Assembly (NCBI GenBank): GCA_944325575.1
Contig: CALVAR010000006.1
Location: 27,345 to 91,344, forward strand
Direction: 5' to 3'
Length of the DNA: 64,000 nucleotides
Origin: Candidatus Gastranaerophilales bacterium
GTDB lineage: Bacteria; Cyanobacteriota; Vampirovibrionia; Gastranaerophilales; Gastranaerophilaceae
Numbering within the stretch: position 1 is the first letter of the stretch; every line of letters starts with the position of its first letter. The position numbers were made by a program, and so were the translations under genes. Positions 63,826 through 64,000 of this stretch are shown here, one piece after another. Under the pieces are notes generated by a model, which was given only the letters and a program-made list of their open reading frames with translations, did not search any database and was not told the origin of the DNA.

Positions 63826-63947
63826 TGGTGGGCGATACTGGACTCGCTTGAGGCGTAGGCGAGCATCACGAGCCGTACGCATCAGGATGCCCAAAGGGTA
63901 GAACCAGTGAGGATTTTCCTTCAGAAAATCCGAATCGTGAGAGTCCA
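63826..63947 (-). repeat. Partial copy of tRNA 3' end joined to a structured repeat element
   Basis: Twenty-one bases (63826-63846) repeat the tRNA 3' end at 63980-64000 exactly. They are followed by a GC-rich segment (GAGGCGTAGGCGAGCATCACG and CGTACGCATCAGGATGCCC), then GAACCAGTGA, which would follow in a normal tRNA T-arm, and a hairpin GGATTTTC-cttca-GAAAATCC. It looks like an element inserted into or derived from a tRNA end. The 384-bp gap from 63617 to the window end otherwise holds the radical SAM promoter region and terminators. Confidence 0.65.
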
Positions 63948-63951
63948 TAAT

Positions 63952-63976
63952 AAAAAGACACCCGAAGGTGTCTTTT
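63952..63976 (-). terminator. Rho-independent terminator of the minus-strand tRNA
   Basis: AAAAGACACC-cgaa-GGTGTCTTTT lies 4 bases past the tRNA 3' end on the minus strand. Confidence 0.88.
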
Positions 63977-63979
63977 AAA

Positions 63980-64000
63980 TGGTGGGCGATACTGGACTCG
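63980..64000 (-). tRNA. tRNA 3' part (probably tRNA-Val), cut by window end
   Basis: The complement reads CGAGTCCAGTATCGCCCACCA: the 3' half of a T-arm, an acceptor strand ATCGCCC, discriminator A and CCA. An acceptor beginning GGGCGAT is typical of bacterial tRNA-Val, but the anticodon lies outside the window, so the amino acid is a guess. A terminator follows on the same strand. Confidence 0.75.

Noticed and set aside
63730..63947. Minus-strand ORF through the tRNA-end element, starting MDSHDSDFLKENP
   Set aside because: It is open only because the element lacks stops in that frame. It overlaps a tRNA 3' end and terminators and has no ribosome site.

Overview
The window is AT-rich bacterial chromosome with dense coding on both strands and short intergenic gaps. 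The gene content points to a fermentative, non-photosynthetic relative of cyanobacteria, most likely Candidatus Gastranaerophilales (Vampirovibrionia, formerly Melainabacteria) or a close gut lineage. This is inference from a plant/cyanobacterial-type glutamate-cysteine ligase next to glutathione synthetase, a diderm RND/TolC pump, an SLH-domain protein, type IV prepilin-like proteins, and many lineage-specific proteins with a shared N-terminal Ser-Phe-Lys-Gly-like tag. No marker such as 16S rRNA is present to prove it.

Layout. 1-5.3 kb: two thymidylate kinase-like genes, glutathione synthesis (gshB-gshA) facing a glyoxalase I, and gpmI. 5.4-9.5 kb: a pseudokinase-like tagged protein, both subunits of a corrinoid iron-sulfur protein (acsD-acsC) and a histidine phosphatase. 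9.6-14 kb: SLH protein, HEAT-like protein, a 55-residue ORF, a DUF374 acyltransferase and a SIS-domain sugar-phosphate enzyme. 14-19 kb: 2-hydroxyacid dehydrogenase, rpsF-ssb-[122-bp tandem repeats]-rpsR, and nadE. 19-22 kb: acetyltransferase, XRE regulator, amino-acid-binding lipoprotein and SpmA/SpmB-like proteins. 22-29 kb: an acrA-acrB-tolC-type efflux operon whose TolC carries a very long Lys-rich insert. 29-34 kb: glgC, a membrane thioredoxin, two prepilins and an EF-hand/LysM-like protein. 34-40 kb: leuC-like, ispD-thiL-DUF4013, a matrixin-like protease, tRNA-Gln and dapB. 40-45 kb: a phosphohexomutase, ruvC, a membrane protein and mtnA. 45-46.5 kb: a candidate small RNA, a 54-residue ORF and a TPR protein. 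46.6-58.8 kb: a cluster of tagged proteins (dGTPase-like, PLD-like, DEDDh exonuclease, two coiled-coil paralogues, HAD phosphatase, protein kinase-like), interrupted by an M48 peptidase. 58.8-63.6 kb: a four-gene operon with a radical SAM/SPASM enzyme, a GH13-like protein, a methyltransferase and a degenerate SPASM paralogue that lacks the radical SAM cysteines. The window ends inside a minus-strand tRNA.

The strongest candidate for an undescribed system is the shared N-terminal tag. Nine otherwise unrelated proteins start with a polar, low-complexity leader that ends in a motif close to [V/I/P]-x-F-[K/G/Q/A]-[G/S/A], after which the folded domain begins. Other unusual points are the isolated corrinoid protein pair, the pseudo-radical-SAM partner, several genes whose -10 box lies 6-7 bases from the start codon (probable leaderless mRNAs), a probable frameshift in the M48 signal peptide, and a candidate small RNA with an anti-Shine-Dalgarno-like CCUCCUCC motif.
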